Origin: Streptomyces coelicoflavus
Lineage (GTDB): Bacteria; Actinomycetota; Actinomycetes; Streptomycetales; Streptomycetaceae
Reading direction: 5' to 3'
Length of the DNA: 64,000 nt
Assembly: GCF_003112555.1 (NCBI RefSeq)
Contig: NZ_BEWB01000006.1
Location: 62,001-126,000, forward strand
Each line of letters begins with the position of its first letter. Position 1 is the first letter of the stretch. Shown here in pieces: positions 10,744 to 20,476 of the stretch. A program made the position numbers and the translations under genes. A model generated the notes under the pieces. It was not told the origin of the DNA. It made no database searches and saw only the letters and a program-made list of their open reading frames with translations.

Positions 10744-12673
10744 CGATGGCCTCCTTCAGGACCGTGGCGAGCTGTTCCGCCTTGAACGGCATGCCGTTGA
10801 CCTGGTTGTACGACTGGGCGTCGACCAGGTACTTCGCCCGGATCAGGGTGGCGAGCTGCCCGAGGTTCATCTCCGGGACCACCACCTTGTCGTACCGCTT
10901 CAGCACCGCGCCGAGATTGGCCGGGAAGGGGTTGAGGTGGCGCAGGTGGGCCTGGGCGACCGGCTCACCGGCCGTCCGCAGCCGGCGCACGGCCGCGGTG
11001 ATGGGGCCGTACGTCGAGCCCCAGCCCAGCACCAGCGTCCGCGCGCCGTCCGGGTCGTCGACCTCCAGGTCGGGGACGGCGATGCCGTCGACCTTGGCCT
11101 GCCGGGTGCGGACCATGAAGTCGTGGTTGGCCGGGTCGTAGGAGATGTTCCCGGTGCCGTCCTGCTTCTCGATGCCGCCGATCCGGTGCTCCAGGCCGGG
11201 CGTGCCCGGCACCGCCCAGGGACGGGCCAGGGTGTGCGGGTCCCGCTTGTACGGCCAGAACACCTCGGTGCCGTCGTCCAGGGTGTGGTTGGGCCCCTGC
11301 GCGAACCGCACCGCCAGGTCCGGAAGCTCGTCCGTCTCGGGGATCCGCCACGGCTCGGAGCCGTTGGCGAGGTAGCCGTCGGAAAGCAGGAAGACGGGAG
11401 TCCGGTACGTCAGCGCGATCCGCGCGGCCTCCAGGGCGGCGTCGAAGCAGTCGGCCGGGGTGCGCGGGGCGACGACCGGGACCGGCGCCTCGCCGTTGCG
11501 CCCGTACATCGCCTGCAACAGGTCGGCCTGCTCCGTCTTGGTCGGCAGACCGGTCGAGGGGCCCCCGCGCTGGATGTCCACGACCAGCAGCGGCAGCTCC
11601 AGGCTCACCGCGAGACCGATCGTCTCGCTCTTGAGCGCCACGCCCGGACCGCTCGTCGTCGTCACCGCCAGGGAGCCGCCGAAGGCCGCGCCGAGCGCCG
11701 CGCCGATCCCGGCGATCTCGTCCTCGGCCTGGAAGGTGCGCACGCCGAAGTTCTTGTGCCGGCTCAGCTCGTGCAGGATGTCGGACGCCGGGGTGATCGG
11801 GTACGAGCCCAGGAAGAGCGGCAGGTCCGCCTGCCGGGAGGCGGCGATCAGGCCGTAGGCCAGGGACAGGTTCCCGGAGATGTTGCGGTAGGTGCCGGGC
11901 GGGAACGCCGTCGCCGCCGGTGCCACCTCGTAGGAGACCGCGAAGTCCTCCGTGGTCTCACCGAAGTTCCAGCCCGCGCGGTAGGCCGCGATGTTGGCCT
12001 CGGCGATGTCCGGCTTCTTCGCGAACTTCGACTTGAGGAACTTCTCCGTGCCCTCGGTGGGCCGGTGGTACATCCAGCTCAGCAGGCCGAGCGCGAACAT
12101 GTTCTTGGAGCGCTCGGCCTCCTTGCGGCTGAGGTCGAACTCCTTGAGCGCCTCGACGGTCAGCGTGGTCAACGGCACCGGATGCAGGCGGTAGCCGTCG
12201 AGGGAGCCGTCGTCCAGCGGAGAGGTGTCGTAGCCGACCTTCTGCATCGCCCGCTTGGTGAACTCGTCCGTGTTCACGATGATCTCCGCGCCGCGCGGGA
12301 GGTCGCCGACGTTCGCCTTCAGCGCGGCCGGGTTCATCGCCACCAGCACGTTGGGCGCGTCGCCCGGCGTGAGGATGTCGTGGTCGGCGAAGTGCAGCTG
12401 GAAGGACGAGACGCCCGGCAGGGTGCCGGCGGGCGCCCGGATCTCGGCCGGGAAGTTCGGCAGCGTCGACAGATCGTTGCCGAACGACGCCGTCTCCGAG
12501 GTGAAACGGTCGCCGGTGAGCTGCATCCCGTCGCCCGAGTCCCCCGCGAACCTGATGATCACCCGGTCGAGCCGGCGGACGTCCTTCGTTCCGACCGGTT
12601 TGCGCTGCGCTCCCACGACGGTCTCGTCGGCTCCGTCGGTCTGCTCCGCTGGGCTGCTGACCTGGCTGGTCAC
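10736..12673 (-). CDS. korA: 2-oxoacid:ferredoxin oxidoreductase, fused gamma-alpha subunit
   Basis: 645 residues with a GTG start at 12673. The first ~190 residues are the gamma domain (VIIRFAGDSGDGMQLTGDRF, FPAEIRAPAGTLPGVSSFQL). From about 200 the alpha domain follows, with SYPITPASDILHEL and AVTTTSGPGVALKSE, which contact thiamine diphosphate and CoA. The gamma-alpha fusion plus a separate KorB is the standard architecture of 2-oxoglutarate:ferredoxin oxidoreductase in actinobacteria, where it can replace the 2-oxoglutarate dehydrogenase step and yields reduced ferredoxin. It is the first gene of a two-gene operon. A 271-bp upstream gap separates it from the response regulator gene and should hold the promoter. 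Confidence 0.96.
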
Positions 12674-12944
12674 TTACTGGACCTCCCTCGGGACGGCTGT
12701 CCGGGGACTGGTCTCCCAACGACCGTCCCGGGATCAACACTACGTCCGCACGCCATGACTTCCGGTGGACATTCGCATGATGGACACGACTTCGAGACGG
12801 CCCGCAGCCCTGGAATCCCAAGGATTTCCCGTCCCCCGGCACCGGCGGGGACGCACCCGCCCCGTCCTCCGGTTTCTCATTCGTCCGGATGAGCCTCCGC
12901 GTGGCCGGAGCGGGCCGGTGCTTCCGAGGCGTGGGCCGCCGATG

Positions 12945-13616
12945 TCAGGAGTTGAGATACGTGAGCACGGCGAGCACCCTGCGGTGGTCACCGTCGCTCG
13001 GAGACAGACCGAGCTTCATGAAGATGTTGCTGACGTGCTTCTCGACGGCCCCGTCACTCACCACCAGCTGCCGGGCGATCGCCGAGTTGGTCCGGCCCTC
13101 GGCCATGAGACCCAGCACCTCCCGCTCCCGCGGGGTGAGCCCCGCCAGCACGTCCTGCTTGCGGCTGCGCCCGAGCAACTGCGCGACCACCTCCGGGTCC
13201 AGCGCCGTACCGCCCTGCGCCACCCGCACCACCGCGTCCACGAACTCCCGGACCTCGGCCACCCGGTCCTTGAGCAGATAGCCCACGCCCCGGCTGGAAC
13301 CGGCCAGCAGCTCCGTCGCGTACCGCTCCTCCACGTACTGGGACAGCACCAGCACGCCGAGACCGGGATGTGCCTTGCGCAGCCGTACCGAGGCCCGCAC
13401 CCCCTCGTCGGTGTGCGTCGGCGGCATCCGTACGTCCGCCACCACGACGTCCGGCAGTTCGCCCTGCGCGTCCAGCTCGGTGATGGTCTTGATCAGTGCC
13501 TCACCGTCGCCGACCCCTGCCACGACCTCGTGCCCGCGGTCGGTCAGCAACCGGGTCAGCCCCTCTCGGAGCAGCACTGAATCCTCGGCGATGACCACCC
13601 GCACCCTGTCCTCCAC
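12945..13616 (-). CDS. LuxR/NarL-type response regulator
   Basis: 223 residues from the GTG at 13616 (GAGGA just upstream; the longer open frame is not protein-like). The receiver domain starts VRVVIAEDSVLLREGL (acidic pocket E/D near residues 10-11), the phospho-acceptor Asp is in VVVADVRMPPTH, and Lys is in YLLKDRV. The C-terminal LuxR helix-turn-helix is LTPREREVLGLMAEGRTNSA followed by AVEKHVSNIFMKLGL. It is the presumed partner of the two histidine kinases encoded immediately upstream in the same direction. No target is known. Confidence 0.95.
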   Translation of the reverse strand: MEDRVRVVIAEDSVLLREGLTRLLTDRGHEVVAGVGDGEALIKTITELDAQGELPDVVVADVRMPPTHTDEGVRASVRLRKAHPGLGVLVLSQYVEERYATELLAGSSRGVGYLLKDRVAEVREFVDAVVRVAQGGTALDPEVVAQLLGRSRKQDVLAGLTPREREVLGLMAEGRTNSAIARQLVVSDGAVEKHVSNIFMKLGLSPSDGDHRRVLAVLTYLNS

Positions 13617-13933
13617 GATCCTCGGCCCCCCACAGCCCGTGCACCTGCCCGGTCCGCGCGGCCCGCGCCGCGTCCACGAACCGTCCGTGCGACGGGTCCA
13701 GCATTCCAGCATCCGAGGCCGGACGCCCTCAGGCAACCGAAAGAGACGGAGATACGGAAGCCCAGCGGGAGAGGCACGGAGATACGGAGACCCAGCGGGA
13801 GGGGCGGGGGGAGGGGGGAGGGGCCGGAAGTCGGGCGGACCGGTCCGCGGCGCGTGCGTCCCCCAGGTCGAGTGTTTGGGCGCGGGTGCGTCCGCCCCGG
13901 GGCGACGAGCGCCGGGGCGGACGCGGTTTCCGA
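13617..13933. other. 317-bp gap between response regulator and kinase genes
   Basis: No gene is convincing in this stretch. It holds a two-unit 30-bp tandem repeat followed by a purine-rich run of G and A (about 13801-13830). It probably contains the promoter for the response regulator, but no clear -10/-35 pair was recognised. Confidence 0.5.
13746..13805. repeat. 30-bp tandem repeat, two units
   Basis: Units 13746-13775 and 13776-13805 both begin ACGGAGATACGGA and continue CCCAGCGGGAG, differing at only three or four positions. The repeat lies upstream of the response regulator start and could be a duplicated binding site or a slippage product. Confidence 0.8.
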
Positions 13934-15301
13934 TCAGCCGGTGAGCGGCTCGTTCCGCCACGGCAGCTCCGCCGTGATCCGCGTCGGCCCTCCGGCCGGC
14001 GAGTCCACCACGAGGATCCCGTCCACCGCGTCGAGCCGCTCCGCCAGACCGGCCAGACCGGAACCGGCGGACGCGTTCGCACCACCCACGCCGTTGTCCA
14101 CGACCTGGAGCATCAGCCGGTTCTCCACCCGCCACACCTCCACCGCGGCCGACGTGGCCCGTGCGTGCTTGCTGATGTTCTGGAGCAGCTCCGAGACCGT
14201 GAAGTAGGCGATGCCCTCGATCGCCGACGCCGGCCGCTCCGTCAGGTCGACCTCGACCCGCACCGGCACGGTGCAGCGCGAGGCGACCGCCGACAGCGCC
14301 GCGTCCAGACCCCGGTCGGTCAGCACCGCGGGGTGGATGCCGCGGGCCAGGTCCCGCAGCTCCTGGAGGGCCGTCTTCACCTCACCGTGCGCCTCGTCCA
14401 CCATGACGGCCGCCGCCCGCGGGTCCTCCCTCAGCTTCTCCTTGGCCAGACCCAGATCCATGGCGAGGTTGACCAGGCGGGCCTGTGCCCCGTCGTGCAG
14501 GTCGCGCTCGATGCGCCGCAGGTCGGCGGCGGCCGTGTCGACCACGACCCCCCGGTCCGACTCCAGCTCCACGACCCGCGTCGCCAGCCGCGACGGGCCG
14601 AGCAGCCCGTGCACCATGACCCGGTCCACCGTCGTCAGCCCCCGCACCAGCCACGGCGTCGCCAGCGTGAACAGCAGCCCGATCAGCGCCGTCACGGTGA
14701 TCTCGAACGGGTTGTCCAGGTAGATCCGGTGCGTCTCGTCGCCGTACAGCTGAAGCCCGTCCTGGCCGGCGTACACGGGGAACACCCAGAAATACAGCGG
14801 GTACGTCAGCATCGCCCACCCGACCGCCCAGACGTTCACGGCGACGACGAACGAGAACACCGACCACGGGAACTGAAGCACCGCGTACAGCAGGCTCCGC
14901 CAGGAGGCGCCGCTCTTGAGCACCGCCCCCATCCAGCCCATCGCCCCCCGCTTCTTCAGCCGCAGCGGCTCGGGTTCCGACACCCGCAGCCCCAGCAGGA
15001 GGCGGGCCCTCGCCCGCTCCATCGCCCCGAAGCCCCGGCACCCGGCGAGTGCGGCCGCCAGCACCGGCACGCCCAGGAACGTCACCAGCAGTCCCGCCCC
15101 CAGCGACACCATCGTGACGGCGTACGTGAAGAGCAGGATGCCGACCGGCAGACCCACCAGGACGTAACCGAACTCCCGCCAGCTGCGCGCCTCGAACGGC
15201 GCCCGCAGACCCGCTGGCAGCCGGTGGCGCCGCGCACCCGTGTCCCCGGGGAAGCCGGACCCGCCCCCGAGTCCGTAACTCTGTCCGTATTCCGTGGCCA
15301 T
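13934..15301 (-). CDS. sensor histidine kinase (HisKA_3), paralogue 1
   Basis: 455 residues. The N-terminal ~240 residues form a putative sensor domain with four to five hydrophobic helices (VLVGLPVGILLFTYAVTMVS, VFSFVVAVNVWAVGWAML, ITVTALIGLLFTLATPW). The dimerisation/phosphotransfer helix has the phospho-His in ERDLHDGAQARLVNLAMDLG. The ATPase N box is ELLQNISKHARA and the G box is VDNGVGGANASAGSGLAGLA. It is typical of NarL-partner kinases. A second, very similar kinase gene lies 154 bp upstream in the same orientation and the response regulator lies downstream. Confidence 0.94.
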   Translation of the reverse strand: MATEYGQSYGLGGGSGFPGDTGARRHRLPAGLRAPFEARSWREFGYVLVGLPVGILLFTYAVTMVSLGAGLLVTFLGVPVLAAALAGCRGFGAMERARARLLLGLRVSEPEPLRLKKRGAMGWMGAVLKSGASWRSLLYAVLQFPWSVFSFVVAVNVWAVGWAMLTYPLYFWVFPVYAGQDGLQLYGDETHRIYLDNPFEITVTALIGLLFTLATPWLVRGLTTVDRVMVHGLLGPSRLATRVVELESDRGVVVDTAAADLRRIERDLHDGAQARLVNLAMDLGLAKEKLREDPRAAAVMVDEAHGEVKTALQELRDLARGIHPAVLTDRGLDAALSAVASRCTVPVRVEVDLTERPASAIEGIAYFTVSELLQNISKHARATSAAVEVWRVENRLMLQVVDNGVGGANASAGSGLAGLAERLDAVDGILVVDSPAGGPTRITAELPWRNEPLTG

Positions 15302-15455
15302 CGGTGCCGTCCCTCTCCTCGTCGCCCTGGGCTGTGCCGTGCCGCTCTGCGGCTGTGCTGTGCCGCTCTGCGGCTGTGCCGTCGTACCTCCACCCTCCTC
15401 GACCGCGCCGCCGGGCCCAATGGAGCCCGTCGGCGTCTGGGAAGGGGGGTTTTCC

Positions 15456-16694
15456 CTACCTCCTGGGGGCGGAGCCGGCCGCGTCGGTCTCCGTGCGGTC
15501 GCGCCACGGCAGCTCCGCCGTGACCGTCGTCGGGCCGCCTTCCGGCGAGTCGACGACGAAGAGGCCGTCGACGGCGGACAGCCGTTCGGCGAGGCCCTTC
15601 ATCCCCGTACCGCCGTCGAGGCGCGCGCCCCCGTGGCCGTCGTCCTCGACCTGTATGAGCAGCCGGTCGGACGACCGCCACACCTCCACGGAGGCGGACC
15701 TCGCCCCGCTGTGCTTGCTGACGTTCTGGAGCAGCTCCGAGACCGTGAAGTAGGCGATGCCCTCGATGGCGGCCGCGGGGCGCTCCGTCAGGTCGGCGGT
15801 CACCTTGACCGGCACGGTGCAACGGGAGGCGACCGAGGAGAGCGCCGCGTCCAGGCCCCGGTCGGTCAGGACGGCGGGGTGGATGCCGCGGGCCAGGTCC
15901 CGCAGCTCCTGGAGGGCCAGCTTCACCTCGCCGTGCGCCTCGTCGACCATGGCCGCGGCCGCGTCGGGATCCTCCAGGAGCTTCTCCTTCGCCAGGCCGA
16001 GCCCCATGGCGAGGTTGACCAGGCGGGCCTGTGCCCCGTCGTGCAGGTCGCGCTCGATGCGCCGCAGGTCGGCGGCGGCCGTGTCGACCACGATCCCCCG
16101 GTCCGACTCCAGCTCGGCGATCCGCCGCTCCAGCTCGTCGGACGGCGACAGCAGCCCGCGCACCATCGCCCGGTCGACGTTGGTCAGTCCTCGCGCGATG
16201 AACGGCAGCACCGGCCACAGCACGAACAACGACGTCAGCGTCACGGCGAAGGTGAGGACGCCCCAGGGAAACCGGATGACGTCGTACAGGACCGTGCGCC
16301 AGCCCACCGGGTCCTTCAACGACATCCACAACTGCGCGAAGAATCCGCGCTCGCTCCGCCACGGCAGCGGGCTCGGTTCGTCCACCCGCACCCCGAGCAG
16401 CGCCCGGGCCCGCGCCCGCTCCAGCTTGCCCAGCTGCCGCGCGCCCAGCAGCCCGGCCGCGAGCAGCGGCAGCCCGATCACCGTGACCGTCAGTCCCGCG
16501 CCGACGGACAGCATCGTCACGACGTAGACGAATCCGAGCAGCGCCGCCGGGAAGTTCGCCAGCAGGTGGGCGATCTCCTTCCACGTGTGCCGGTCGTAGG
16601 CGAAACGGGCCGGCGGCAGATGGTCCGGCAGGCGGTCGCCGGCCACCGCACCGGCGGTCCGGGCGGAGCTCGATGTCCAGAGACGTTCGGTCAT
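15456..16694 (-). CDS. sensor histidine kinase (HisKA_3), paralogue 2
   Basis: 412 residues with an ATG at 16694. It has the same plan as its downstream neighbour: a membrane sensor domain (FPAALLGFVYVVTMLSVGAG, VLTFAVTLTSLFVLWPVLPF), the phospho-His motif RRIERDLHDGAQARLVNLAM, N box SELLQNVSKHSGA and G box VEDDGHGGARLDGGTGMKG. It is shorter because one extracytoplasmic segment present in paralogue 1 (around the QDGLQLYGDETHR region) is missing. The kinase cores are nearly identical at DNA level over long stretches, while the sensor halves have diverged. That fits two inputs converging on one regulator. Confidence 0.94.
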   Translation of the reverse strand: MTERLWTSSSARTAGAVAGDRLPDHLPPARFAYDRHTWKEIAHLLANFPAALLGFVYVVTMLSVGAGLTVTVIGLPLLAAGLLGARQLGKLERARARALLGVRVDEPSPLPWRSERGFFAQLWMSLKDPVGWRTVLYDVIRFPWGVLTFAVTLTSLFVLWPVLPFIARGLTNVDRAMVRGLLSPSDELERRIAELESDRGIVVDTAAADLRRIERDLHDGAQARLVNLAMGLGLAKEKLLEDPDAAAAMVDEAHGEVKLALQELRDLARGIHPAVLTDRGLDAALSSVASRCTVPVKVTADLTERPAAAIEGIAYFTVSELLQNVSKHSGARSASVEVWRSSDRLLIQVEDDGHGGARLDGGTGMKGLAERLSAVDGLFVVDSPEGGPTTVTAELPWRDRTETDAAGSAPRR

Positions 16695-16795
16695 ACCCGT
16701 CAGCGTGCCGTGCGGTGCGGCCCCGCGCCATGAGGTGGGCCGCCGGGACGCACTGAGGAAAACCCCACCCCGCGTCCCAACGTACGACGGGCTGC

Positions 16796-16823
16796 TTACC
16801 GTCTCTTTATCAGGCTCTAGACT
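16796..16823 (+). promoter_or_regulatory. nuoA: candidate promoter of the nuo operon
   Basis: TTACCG (16796-16801) and TAGACT (16818-16823) are separated by 16 bp and lie about 155 bp before nuoA in the 284-bp gap between divergent transcription units. The pair fits the housekeeping sigma-factor consensus only partly. Confidence 0.4.
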
Positions 16824-16884
16824 CCCGTGCGTACAGATCGTCGAGCGGCAGCGTTCACGACGGCCACGACGGTCATGACGGGTA

Positions 16885-16955
16885 CGAGGTTCACGACGTC
16901 TACGGCGTCTACCACGACGTCAACGGCGTCTACCACGGCGTCTAGTACGACGTTC
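16885..16955. repeat. degenerate short repeats in the nuoA leader
   Basis: Variants of ACGGCGTCTACCACG and ACGACGT recur four to five times between the candidate promoter and nuoA. The array is imperfect, and no stable single hairpin is obvious. Confidence 0.6.
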
Positions 16956-16978
16956 GCGACAGGGAGTGAGGGGCGCAC

Positions 16979-17419
16979 GTGACGGATCCGACCGTCGGGG
17001 ACGCGACCGCCGGCGCCGTGACCACCGCCGACGCCACCGTCGGGCTAGCCGCGGACTACTTCCGGTCCTACTCGGTCGTCGGCCTGCTCGCCGTCGTCGG
17101 CGTGCTCTTCGTCGCCGTCGCCTTCGGCGCCGGGCGCCTGCTGAGGCCGGTGGTCCCGACGCCCGAGAAACTGCTCACCTACGAGTGCGGCGTCGACCCC
17201 GTCGGCGAGGGCTGGGCGCACACCCAGGTCCGCTACTACGTCTACGCGTTCCTCTACGTCATCTTCGCCGTCGACTCGATCTTCCTCTTCCCCTGGGCGA
17301 CGGTCTTCGCCGACCCTGGTTACGGGGCCACGACCCTCGTGGAGATGTTCATCTTCCTCGGATTCCTCGCCGTGGGCCTGTTGTACGCATACAAGAAGGG
17401 CGTCCTGTCGTGGACGTGA
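16979..17419 (+). CDS. nuoA: NADH-quinone oxidoreductase subunit A (second nuo cluster)
   Basis: 146 residues with a GTG start at 16979 preceded by GAGGGG. It is the membrane subunit of complex I, with three helices ([57 protein letters not shown]). The conserved [11 protein letters not shown] loop, which links the quinone site to the membrane arm, is intact near residue 65. The N-terminal ~25 residues are extra compared with the usual ~120-residue subunit. First gene of a ten-gene operon. The nuoB start lies inside its 3' end (10-bp overlap). Confidence 0.95.
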   Translation: MTDPTVGDATAGAVTTADATVGLAADYFRSYSVVGLLAVVGVLFVAVAFGAGRLLRPVVPTPEKLLTYECGVDPVGEGWAHTQVRYYVYAFLYVIFAVDSIFLFPWATVFADPGYGATTLVEMFIFLGFLAVGLLYAYKKGVLSWT

Positions 17420-18087
17420 ACCCCTCCGCACCCGCACCCGCACCGGCGCCCGTGCCGCTGCCCGAGCCCAAGCGGCTGGGCACGCTCGCCCGTCTCGCTC
17501 CGGAGCCGATGAAGGTCGTCCTGAACTGGGGCCGCCGCTACTCGCTCTGGGTCTTCAACTTCGGCCTCGCCTGCTGCGCGATCGAGTTCATCGCCGCGTC
17601 GATGGCCCGCCACGACTTCATCCGGCTCGGCGTCATCCCGTTCGCTCCGGGTCCCCGCCAGGCCGACCTGATGGTCGTCTCCGGCACGGTGACCGACAAG
17701 ATGGCGCCGGCCGTCAAGCGCCTGTACGAGCAGATGCCGGAGCCGAAGTACGTCATCTCCTTCGGCGCCTGCTCCAACTGCGGCGGCCCCTACTGGGACT
17801 CCTACTCCGTGACGAAGGGCGTCGACCAGATCATCCCCGTCGACGTCTACGTTCCCGGCTGCCCGCCGCGCCCCGAGGCGCTGCTCCAGGGGATCCTCAA
17901 GCTCCAGGAGAAGATCGCGCGGGAGTCCCTGGGGGAGCGGTACGCCGCTTCGCCCCGGCCGTCGACGGCAGCGCTGCGGAGCGGCCTGGTGCGACCGCCG
18001 GGCTCGGCCTCCGACGCGGGCTCGACTTCCGACGCGGCTCCGTCCTCCGACACGGGTTCGGCCTCCGACACGGGGGAGGGGCGATGA
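17410..18087 (+). CDS. nuoB: NADH-quinone oxidoreductase subunit B
   Basis: 225 residues from the GTG at 17410 (AAGAAGGG 10 bp upstream; a GTG at 17416 overlapping the nuoA stop as GTGA is the alternative). It carries the terminal [4Fe-4S] cluster N2, and the ligands are present: Cys55-Cys56 in LACCAIEF, Cys in FGACSNCGG and Cys in VPGCPPRPE. The core is complete, from [14 protein letters not shown] to [11 protein letters not shown]. About 45 extra C-terminal residues are Ser/Asp-rich and repetitive ([18 protein letters not shown]) and presumably disordered. The 3' end overlaps nuoC by 4 bp (ATGA). Confidence 0.95.
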   Translation: MDVNPSAPAPAPAPVPLPEPKRLGTLARLAPEPMKVVLNWGRRYSLWVFNFGLACCAIEFIAASMARHDFIRLGVIPFAPGPRQADLMVVSGTVTDKMAPAVKRLYEQMPEPKYVISFGACSNCGGPYWDSYSVTKGVDQIIPVDVYVPGCPPRPEALLQGILKLQEKIARESLGERYAASPRPSTAALRSGLVRPPGSASDAGSTSDAAPSSDTGSASDTGEGR

Positions 18088-19511
18088 CCGCCGTCGGCTG
18101 GCTGCCCGCCGGGGCCGAGGAACTCTTCGGTGCGGACGCCACGGCCGAGGAGTCGTACGACCTCCTGACCGTCGACGTGCCGTCCAGCTCCTGGATCACC
18201 GCCCTGGAGACGGCGCGCGACCGGCTGGGCTGCACGTACTTCGACTGGCTGAGCGCGGTCGACGAACCGGGCACGGGGTTCCGCGTCGCGGCCCACGTCG
18301 CCGCGCTGGGGCCGGTACGCCGGCTGCTGCTGCGTACGACCGTCCCGCACGAGGCCCCGGTCCTGCCCACCGCCGTGGAGGTCTACGCGGGCGCGGCCTG
18401 GCACGAGCGGGAGACGCACGAGATGTTCGGTGTCTCCTTCGAGGACCATCCCGCCCTCGACCACCTGCTCCTGCCCGAGGGCTTCGAGGGCCACCCGCTG
18501 CGCAAGGACTTCGTCCTCGCCGCACGCGTCGCCAAGGCCTGGCCCGGGGCCAAGGAACCCGGCGAGTCCGACCACGGCGGTCCCCGCCGGCGCCAGATGC
18601 TGCCGCCGGGCGTCCCCGACCCCAACGAGTGGGGCCCGCTGAAGGGCCAGCTGCCTCCCGCTCCCGCCCGCCCGGCACGGGGCGCGGGGCGTGCGGCGGG
18701 GGAGCGCCCGGCCCGCGCGGCAGGCGAACGCCCCGCCCGGCGGACCCGTACGGCCGCCGAGGGCTCCGTCGGTCAGCAGACGGAGACGCCCGGTACCGAG
18801 GCCCCGGCCACGCCACGCCGCTCCCGGACGGCGGCCGAGGGCTCGGTCAGCCAGAACGCCCCGGCCGGCGAACCGGCGGCCGCACCGGCGCCGCGGCGGT
18901 CGCGCAGTGCGAGCCAGGGCTCCGCGTCCCAGCGAGCGGCCGGCCCGGCGGACGGGCCCACGCCGCCCGCCACCGAGCCCACCCCGCCCGCCACCGAGCC
19001 CTCCGGCGGACCCACCGGCGATACGGCTGCCGGACGGCGGGGAGCCACCGGCACCACCGGCACCACCGGTACCGCCGGTCCCCGGCGTGCTCGGAGCGCG
19101 TCGCAGGGCTCGGCCAGCCAGCGGGCAGCCGCGGACGCCGGGCAGCCGGACGACGCGGGCCCCGGCAGCGCCCCGCGGGGCGGCAACGGGACCGGCACCG
19201 CCTCCTCGCCCACGGCGGAACCGGCCCGGAAGCAGGCGCCCTCGACCCCGCGCAGCTCGGACGCCCCGTGGCACCACGCCCGCCCGGCGTTCGGCGAGCC
19301 CGAGGCCACCGAGAAGCCGGGAGCGCCCGAGGAGCCGGCGGACACTCCCGACGGGCCGACGGCCCCCGGCGGGCCGGATGCACCCGAGGAGCCGGACGCC
19401 GGCCGGGATCCGGATGCCTCCGAAGGGCCGGATGCTGCCGAGGTGTCCGACACCGCCGACGGCACCGAAGCCCGTCGGAATCCCCCGAACTCCCCAGGAG
19501 GCCCGCAGTGA
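18084..19511 (+). CDS. nuoC: NADH-quinone oxidoreductase subunit C with long repeat-bearing tail
   Basis: 475 residues, against about 170-240 for ordinary NuoC. Residues 1-190 are the 30-kDa subunit domain, with the signature [20 protein letters not shown] and EGHPLRKDF. Residues ~192-475 are low-complexity Ala/Pro/Ser/Thr sequence. Within it a 14-residue motif, RRxR(S/T)A(S/A)(Q/E)GS(V/A)(G/S)Q, occurs four times (219-232, 245-258, 271-284, 334-347), followed by an acidic D/E/P-rich end. No nuoD follows, which is abnormal because NuoC and NuoD form a tight pair. It overlaps nuoB by 4 bp and nuoH by 4 bp (GTGA). Confidence 0.93.
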   Translation: MTAVGWLPAGAEELFGADATAEESYDLLTVDVPSSSWITALETARDRLGCTYFDWLSAVDEPGTGFRVAAHVAALGPVRRLLLRTTVPHEAPVLPTAVEVYAGAAWHERETHEMFGVSFEDHPALDHLLLPEGFEGHPLRKDFVLAARVAKAWPGAKEPGESDHGGPRRRQMLPPGVPDPNEWGPLKGQLPPAPARPARGAGRAAGERPARAAGERPARRTRTAAEGSVGQQTETPGTEAPATPRRSRTAAEGSVSQNAPAGEPAAAPAPRRSRSASQGSASQRAAGPADGPTPPATEPTPPATEPSGGPTGDTAAGRRGATGTTGTTGTAGPRRARSASQGSASQRAAADAGQPDDAGPGSAPRGGNGTGTASSPTAEPARKQAPSTPRSSDAPWHHARPAFGEPEATEKPGAPEEPADTPDGPTAPGGPDAPEEPDAGRDPDASEGPDAAEVSDTADGTEARRNPPNSPGGPQ

Positions 19512-20476
19512 ACGACGCGCTCGACGTCACCCTGCGCCTCCTGATCGTCTTCGTCGTCTTCCTCGCCTTCCCCCTGATCGTCGGCCAGACCGAGCACAAG
19601 GTGATGGCCCACATGCAGGGCCGTCTGGGCCCGATGTACGCGGGCGGCTTCCACGGCTGGGCCCAGCTCGTCGCGGACGGCGTCAAGTTCGCGCAGAAGG
19701 AGGACGTGGTCCCCGCCGACGCGGACCGCCGCATCTTCCAACTCGCCCCGGCCGTGGCCCTGCTGCCGTACCTCCTGGTCCTCCTCGCCATCCCCGTGGG
19801 GCCCGGGGAGGGCGCGGTCGGTCAGGTCGTCGACGCGGGCGTCTTCTTCGTCCTCGCCGTCATGGGCGTGGGCGTCCTCGGCTCGCTCATGGCGGGCTGG
19901 TCCTCCGCGAACAAGTTCTCCCTCCTGGGCGGCCTGCGTACCGCCGCCCAGCTCCTCGCGTACGAACTCCCGATGCTGCTGACCGCCGCCTCCGTGGCGA
20001 TGGCGGCCGGCACCGTCTCGCTCGTCGGCATCCTCGACGCCTTCGAGTGGTGGTGGCTGCCCTGGCAGATCGTCGGCGCGGTCGTCTTCTTCGTCGCCGG
20101 GCTGGCCGAACTGCAGCGCCCCCCGTTCGACATGCCGGTCGCCGACTCCGAGATCATCTTCGGTGCCTACACCGAGTACACCGGCCTGCGCTTCGCCCTG
20201 TTCCTCCTCGCCGAGTACGCCGGAATCGTCGTCCTGTGCGGTCTGACCACCGTCCTCTTCCTGGGCGGCTGGCACGGCCCCTGGGGCGCCGACGGCCTCG
20301 GCTGGGTGTGGACCCTGCTCAAGGCGGCCGTCCTCGCCTTCGTCGTGATCTGGCTCCGCGTGACCTACCCACGCCTGCGCGAGGACCAGCTCCAGAAACT
20401 GTCCTGGACGCTCCTCGTCCCCCTCTCCCTCGCCCAGATCGCCCTCACCGGCGTCGTCAAGGTGGTGATCGCGTAA
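19508..20476 (+). CDS. nuoH: NADH-quinone oxidoreductase subunit H
   Basis: 322 residues with a GTG start overlapping the nuoC stop (GTGA). It is the membrane subunit at the junction of the quinone cavity and the membrane arm, with eight to nine helices. The family landmarks [20 protein letters not shown] (usual form Q.R.GPN..G..G) and [20 protein letters not shown] are clear. The conserved quinone-loop motif, normally AE.NR.PFDLPEAE, reads [16 protein letters not shown]. The first Glu, the Arg and the PFD are kept, but Asn is Gln and the EAE is altered. The nuoI ATG overlaps the stop (TAATG). Confidence 0.95.
   Translation: MNDALDVTLRLLIVFVVFLAFPLIVGQTEHKVMAHMQGRLGPMYAGGFHGWAQLVADGVKFAQKEDVVPADADRRIFQLAPAVALLPYLLVLLAIPVGPGEGAVGQVVDAGVFFVLAVMGVGVLGSLMAGWSSANKFSLLGGLRTAAQLLAYELPMLLTAASVAMAAGTVSLVGILDAFEWWWLPWQIVGAVVFFVAGLAELQRPPFDMPVADSEIIFGAYTEYTGLRFALFLLAEYAGIVVLCGLTTVLFLGGWHGPWGADGLGWVWTLLKAAVLAFVVIWLRVTYPRLREDQLQKLSWTLLVPLSLAQIALTGVVKVVIA

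Noticed and set aside
16966..17409. Upstream extension of the nuoB frame across nuoA
   Set aside because: Arg-rich shadow of nuoA; the GTG at 17410 has a ribosome site and begins NuoB-like sequence.
18629..19507. Upstream extension of the nuoH frame inside nuoC
   Set aside because: The NuoH fold starts at the GTG at 19508 that overlaps the nuoC stop; the extension is an arginine-rich shadow of the NuoC tail.
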